Of a DNA stretch of 64,000 nt, positions 58,803 through 64,000 are shown one piece after another (the first letter of the stretch is position 1; every line of letters begins with the position of its first letter). The stretch is from Cytidiella melzeri (lineage: Eukaryota; Basidiomycota; Agaricomycetes; Polyporales; Irpicaceae). The stretch spans positions 1 through 64,000 of the forward strand of contig JABYQR010000077.1 in the NCBI GenBank assembly GCA_022592445.1, given 5' to 3'. The position numbers were made by a program, and so were the translations under genes. The notes beneath the pieces were generated by a model, which searched no databases, was not told the DNA's origin, and worked only from the letters and a program-made list of their open reading frames with translations.

Positions 58803-59886
58803 CAAGACCCACTTCGAACACCACATGAAACAGAGGCATAAATGTGAAGACAGCTCAGCATGTCTTGAGCAATGACATTGCTCATTGTGAGGCTCACATC
58901 ATCACTGATACCTTCACTAAGATCCCAAACCTTTGTATGGTCTGGGGCTCTCTATCATTCTTACTAAGCAAATCTGACCAAATTGTGGTTTGCAGAAATC
59001 AAGGCTTGCAACTGAGCACTAGTACGTATATCCATATATTGGTCGCCGCAAATATCCAAACTCAGTGTCAACTTTATTCTATCATGCCGAGACACTGAAA
59101 CACGCCCTGAGACAAACAATAATCTCAAAGACAACACAACCACCCACAAAGTGGCAAAGTAGTGAAAGGGTTATAGAGTGCAAATGTGTACATAGTAAAT
59201 GCAAGGTGGCCTAAGAGTCCTAGCTAAACCTAGTGTGACTCGAAGCAGCAAGGAAGTAAAAAAGAATGTTACAAACTCAGAGCCAATAGCTGGGATCTAA
59301 CCTGATGAGGAAAAGGAGTGCAATTAGACTCGCAATGAAACTGGGGAGCTGGTGTGCAAATAGGATTGACGCAAAACACATGCAATGTAAATATTGGAAC
59401 TAAGGCACAAATCAAATCGGAAACGCAAAACGCTATTGCAGTGAAGAGGAAATCTTGTGATAAAATTGACGCAGTGAAAGAGAACACAGCAAGCTTGGTG
59501 CGGTGAAGTAGAAATGCAGTTGCAGTAACGCAGTAACGAAGTTTGCAGTAAAATGCAGTGTAACAAAAGTGGCCAACTTGTAGGTAGTTAGTGCTACTTG
59601 TCCAAAGCAAAATGCAGCAAAATGCTTCAGGTAAGGTGATAAGACAAATCATTAATATCTGTGCAAGCCCAATTGGTGCCCGGATGATCTATACATGAGA
59701 AGATGTGTACTTTTATGGTGGGGGTGAAAGGAAGAGTCAATGTCAACACGTTACAGTGGCGATGACAGTGGTGAGACTCAGTCAGAGTTGGAGGAGGGAT
59801 TGCGGGGTTGGTAGTGGAGGACAACTCCACCGGATTGGCAATGGGTGTTGCACGTGAAGGCGTGTCTGATGACAATGTTGAGGGTG
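58803..59886. other. Repeat-like DNA, no gene
   Basis: No supported gene. The stretch 59400-59600 has recurring GCAGTGAA/CAGTAACGCAGT phrases like those at 1.6 kb. Confidence 0.3.
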
Positions 59887-60393
59887 TGTTACGAACGGTC
59901 TTCACACCCTATTATTCTCCTTTACTTCTTCAATTACCTTGATAATCAGTTATCTTCTTTACAATTGCCTTGACAATCCAACTCGTCTTTCCTCCATCAT
60001 TCCCTGATCCACATCGCCTCCGTTCAACACGGACTATTATGTTATCAGTTGCTTTCTGATGTCCATTCAAACCTCGGACCTAACTCCGATTGGTTACCAT
60101 TGCTTTGGTTCAACCCTCAGCCTTTCCATACCTCCGTTACCACTCCATCGGGTCCAACCCTGCCTATCCCCTGTTTCAGATCCAACTCCGTCTATCCCCT
60201 GTTTTGGGTTCAACCCCTTCTCCATTGATCTCTGCCTCATGTTTCCCCTTTCTATTGTTCCTTGTTTCCGCACCTTGACGGTCTTTTCTCTCATTGGCTT
60301 TCCAGAGTAGTGGCTGTTCTCTGTGCATTGTTCTTCCTTTCTGTTTCTCCGATTTGCTACCACTACCTCAGACTGGTCCAAAAGTAGTTAGGT
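59887..60393 (+). repeat. LTR-like repeat family R2, copy 2
   Basis: Starts TGTTACGAACGGTCTTCACA and ends GTCCAAAAGTAGTTAGGT, the phrase with which the window itself begins. It contains the same internal CTATCCCCTGTTT phrases as the copies at 2351 and 63545. Confidence 0.75.
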
Positions 60394-60764
60394 GTTGTAC
60401 ATCTTGAACAAAAAGGGGTGTTTGGTTGGTAGTTGAGCACATATATATTGCAACTGAACATTTGTGTCCTTATCTAACTGACATTGACAGACCAGAATCA
60501 CTTTCTGTAATATGACCATTGTATTCAGTATGTCTATTGGTATGTATTCCATTGTGAAACCATATGTGACCATTGTTATCAATAATACACAAAGTAAAAT
60601 GACTGTCACTGTGGGGGTTAATTCCACATAGGTTGAATTCATATCTACTAGCCTGCATAGTATGTTCAAATTTGTGTTTGATCACAATGTCATTACTAAA
60701 GAAGTCCTCATGAGGAACTTCTTGTACGCAGGGCGCTGCGCAAGCACCAGCTCTGATATTCTAT
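60394..60764. other. No gene; contains a possible copia primer site
   Basis: On the minus strand ATCAGAGCTGGTGCTTGCGC (near 60733-60752) follows the LTR-like segment at 60765-61101 and resembles the initiator-Met tRNA priming sites of copia elements. Nothing else recognised. Confidence 0.3.
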
Positions 60765-61101
60765 TGGAGTCCGCGTACATGACCTAATGACATGAAGTGT
60801 CAATAACCTCAGAGTAAAGGTCAAACTCTTTATATTCACCTAAAGACACAAAGTGTCAATACTTTACAAGAGTGAGTACAATACAACTACAGAGATAGAG
60901 AACAGACTTACACCACAGAGTAAAGGTCAAACTCTGAGGGTACATGGTACCATTGCCAGTCCGTATATAAACGTCCGTGAGTAGCTAGTTGTACAGGAGA
61001 CGGAAGCATTGAGAGATGATGACGGACAGAAAAGTAATAGTATACAGACGCCAAGAGCGCGTCAGAACCGTGATAGGAGAGAATGCGCAGAATATTCAAC
61101 A
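60765..61101 (-). repeat. Possible copia LTR
   Basis: On the minus strand it starts TGTTGAATATTCTGCGCATT, a common copia LTR opening, has a TATATACGGAC promoter-like box and an internal near-duplicate phrase (GAGTTTGACCTTTACTCTG, twice), and ends CTCCA just before the putative primer-binding site. No coding region of this element follows in recognisable form. Confidence 0.45.
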
Positions 61102-62179
61102 ATTACTGCTATGAAAGAAGGTGCAATTTGAAGCCAGTACAGTAGCCCAGTATTTGGGGAACATGTAGTGCACTGTTTCTTTGATTTAATGTGCATTAGA
61201 GCATTCATACAGTCAGAAATAGTTTGTCCATTACATGAGCCATTGTTCTTAACATGAGTCTTCCAGCTGCTCTTTGTACAGTGCCATATAGTAGATCTTA
61301 GCATATAGCACTTTTATGTGTGCATTTATTACAGTATGATACTTTCAGAGTTTAACTTTTTTGCCTGCTTGTTTATTGTCCTCAAGGGCTGCACACTATG
61401 GTAGAGAAACTAGTGTTAGCAAGGCCGGCAAGCGGCAGTACAATTCCTGAGGATTGAATCTTTTTGAGCAAGATTTGTAAGTAAACTTGGTGCTGGTAGA
61501 AGCCTGAACAAGTAATTTTGTTGGGAATAGCTTTTCCAATGAGTAATGTATAGTAAGTTGGTGGTTTGTCTTCACTGGAGCACACAATTATTCATGAAAA
61601 AAGAGGGACTATGCTGTATTGTTTGAAGTGCAACAATGGGTGTGAGTACAGAATTGAAACAAGTTTGTGAAGTAGAGCTTGGAGATGAAGATTGTTTGAC
61701 ATGCATCTTCTTCTTAATGGTGTTGAACTATGTTAAATAGTCTAGATACAATTTGGTAAACTGCAGGAGCAGAGCTACAAGTGATTTTGTTATTGATAGC
61801 ACATTGAATAAATCATATAGCATGAAATAGTTATTTGCACCTGTGACTTTGTTATCACAAAGAACCTCAGTAAACAATTCTGTGCCTGGTAAGGACCTTG
61901 CCAAGCTATCTGGTCATCAATATTGACTGTATGACAGGCATTTGCTATTGGTGACACCTTTGATAGGCAACTTGATCTGGGATAAAGTGACTGTACTACA
62001 ATTGATAAATTTGGTTGCAGGAACAGGAGCCATACATTGATGAAGGTAGTCACCAATGGTAGCAAGGAGTTCCATCTATCTTGTCATTAATCTTGTGCAG
62101 TGTTCTCTGCTGATTCTAAAAAATTACTTGCTTCAAGAATGAAGGGCTTGAGGATGTCTCATTGGATCAATTGCTGGAA
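61102..62179. other. No recognised gene
   Basis: AT-rich, CpG-poor DNA with short frames only, leading into the satellite. Confidence 0.35.
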
Positions 62180-63475
62180 CATGTTACATGTGTCCTGTTG
62201 ATGTCTGCACTGCCTCACCCCCATTGGAGCTGCCACAGGCTGGGTTTTGATTGTAAATCCTGCTTATAGAGCAACTAGTGGTTGTGAAACTGTGTAGAAG
62301 AATCAAAGGCAGTGCTCTATGGTGATGCAACCACGTCCTGTTGATGTCTGAACTGCATCAGCCCCACTGGAACTGCCACAGGCTGTGTTGTAATTGTAAC
62401 TCCTGCTTATAGAGTAACTGGTGGTTGTGAAACTGTATGGAAGAATCAAAAGCAGTGCTCTATGCTGATGCAACCATGTCCTGTTCATGTTTGAACTGCC
62501 TCAGCCCCATCAGAACCACCACAGGCTATGTTCTGATTGTAACCCCTCCTGAGAGAGCAATTAATGGTTGTGAAACTTTGTGGAACAATCCGATGCAGTG
62601 CTTGCTGCTGATGCAACCATGTCCTGTTGATGTCTGAGCTGCATCACCCCTATTGGAACTGCCACAGACTGTGTTCTGATTGTAACTCATGGTTATAGAG
62701 CAACTTGTGGTTGTGAAACTGTATGGAAGAATCAAAGGCAGTGCTCTATGCTGATGCGACCATGTACAGTTGATGTCTAAACTGTATCAGCCCCACTAGA
62801 ACTTACACAGGCTGTGTTCTGTTTGTAACTCCTCCTTGGAGAGAAACTAATGGTTGTGAACATTTGTGCAACAATCCAATGCAGTGCTTGCTGCTGATGC
62901 AACCATGTCCTGCTGATGTCTGAACTGCCTCACCCCTATGGGAACTGCCACAGACTGTGTTCTGATTGTAACTCCTGCTTATAGAGCAACCGGTGGTTGT
63001 GAAACTGTATGGAAGAATCAAAGGCAGTGCTTTATTCTGATGCAACCACATTCTGTTGATGTCTGAACTGCCTCACTCCTATTGGAACTGCCACAGACTG
63101 TGTTCTGATTGTAACTCCTGCTTGTAGAGCAACTGGTGGTTGTGAAACTGTATGGAAAACTCAAAGGCAGTGCTCTGCTGATGAAATCACATCCTGTTAA
63201 TTTCTCAACTGTATCAGCCCCACTAGAACTTCCACAGGTTGTGTTTAGATTGGAACTCCTTCTTAGAGAGCAACTAATGGTTGTGAACATTTGTGCAACA
63301 ATCCAATGCAGTGCTTGCTACTGATGCAACCATGTCCTGTTGATGTCTGAACTGCCTCCCCCCCATTGGAACTGCCACAGGCTGTGTTCTGATTGTAACT
63401 CCTGCTTAGAGAGCAACTAACAGTTGTGAAACTTTGTGGAACAATCAGATACAGTACTCACTACTAATGCAGCCA
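62180..63475. repeat. 143-bp satellite, nine monomers in two classes
   Basis: The phrase TGTTGATGTCTGAACTGC or a close variant recurs at about 62197, 62338, 62479, 62625, 62768, 62911, 63054, 63197 and 63338, spacing 141-146 bp. Two monomer types are distinguished by AACTGTATGGAAGAATCAAA (type A) versus a TTTGTG(G/C)AACAATCC form (type B), in the order A A B A B A A B B. CpG is almost absent. Confidence 0.9.
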
Positions 63476-63544
63476 AAAACTTACATTGTCCAAGATTGTA
63501 GGGGTTGTGAATTTGTAGTTAGCTTCCAAAGTACTGGTAATTCT
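63476..63544. other. Junction between satellite and LTR-like repeat
   Basis: Short unique-looking stretch; nothing recognised. Confidence 0.3.
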
Positions 63545-64000
63545 TGTTACGAACGGTCTTCACACCCTATTATTTTTCTTTCCTTGTTCGATTATCTTGA
63601 TAACTAGTTATCTTCTTTACAATTGTCTTGACGATCCAACTTGTCCTTCCTCCATCATTCCCTGATCCACATTGCCTCCATTCAACATGGACTATTATGT
63701 CATTAGTTGTCTCCTTGTGTCCATTCAAACCTCGGACCTAACTCCAATTGGTTACCATTGCCTTGGTTCAACCCTCGGCCTCTCCATACCTCCGTTACCA
63801 CTCCATTGGGTCCAACCCCATCTATCCCCTGTTTCAGGTCCAACCCCGTCTATCCCCTGTTTTAGGTTCAACCCCTTCTCTATTGATCTTTGCCTCATGT
63901 TTCACCTTTCTATTGTCTCTCGTTTCCGCACCTTGACGGTCTTTTCTCTCATTGGCTTTCCCAAGCAGTGGATGTTCTCTGTGTATCGTTCTTCCTTTCT
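63545..64000 (+). repeat. LTR-like repeat family R2, copy 3 (runs off window)
   Basis: Starts TGTTACGAACGGTCTTCACA and is collinear with 59887 onwards to the window end. With copy 2 it could form an LTR pair 3.66 kb apart enclosing the satellite. Confidence 0.75.

Noticed and set aside
62180..63475. A CRISPR-like array of regular repeats
   Set aside because: The repeats are adjacent 143-bp monomers without unique spacers in a fungal nuclear context; this is a satellite.

Overview
The window looks like nuclear DNA from a filamentous basidiomycete, most likely an Agaricomycete. The host genes are split by short (about 45-70 nt) GT-AG introns. Several families are typical of mushroom-forming fungi (F-box/LRR-type orphans, a BTB protein, a fungal CSL factor, a GPI-PLC-like phosphodiesterase). 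The interspersed repeats are fungal Ty3/gypsy and Ty1/copia elements, non-LTR elements and a transposon protein family typical of Agaricomycetes. I do not assign a genus.

Layout. 0-3.3 kb: repeat remnants ending in a copia 3' end with its LTR. 4.1-4.7 kb: a small secreted protein (-). 5.1-5.5 kb: a LINE remnant. 5.7-29.1 kb: the gene-rich core, with an F-box/LRR-like orphan (+), TFIIH subunit TFB1 (-), a PHOSPHO-type phosphatase sharing a short divergent promoter with TFB1 (+), a largely unassigned stretch, a Ser/Pro-rich orphan (-), another long unassigned stretch, a CSL transcription factor (+), a small membrane protein (+), the NuA4 acetyltransferase ESA1 (-) and a BTB protein (-). 31.0-37.0 kb: a decayed chromodomain-bearing gypsy element on the minus strand with two LTRs. 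It abuts the 3' part of a flavin-monooxygenase gene whose 5' part is missing. 37.9-40.9 kb: a broken F-box/phospholipase chimera (-), an alpha/beta hydrolase (+) and a truncated tandem copy of that hydrolase. 41-51 kb: transposon ruins, including a protein fragment split by a solo LTR and a LINE-like element with a tRNA-like head. 51.5 kb: a U6 snRNA gene. 52.3-57.7 kb: two copies of an orphan nuclear-type gene. The second copy is decayed, CpG-depleted and carries two long snap-back palindromes. 57.7-64 kb: more transposon fragments, LTRs and a 143-bp satellite with two alternating monomer classes.

How the genes relate. There is no obvious gene cluster or operon-like system. TFB1 (general transcription and repair), ESA1 (chromatin acetylation) and the CSL factor (DNA-binding regulation) are separate nuclear housekeeping or regulatory genes that happen to be neighbours. 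The unusual content lies in gene decay and genome dynamics: gene fusion, duplication followed by CpG decay and palindrome formation, and LTR insertions that cut genes. Gene models were built by hand from reading frames and splice consensus. Coding totals divisible by three were confirmed for the CSL factor, phosphatase, membrane protein and secreted protein. The other models are less exact.
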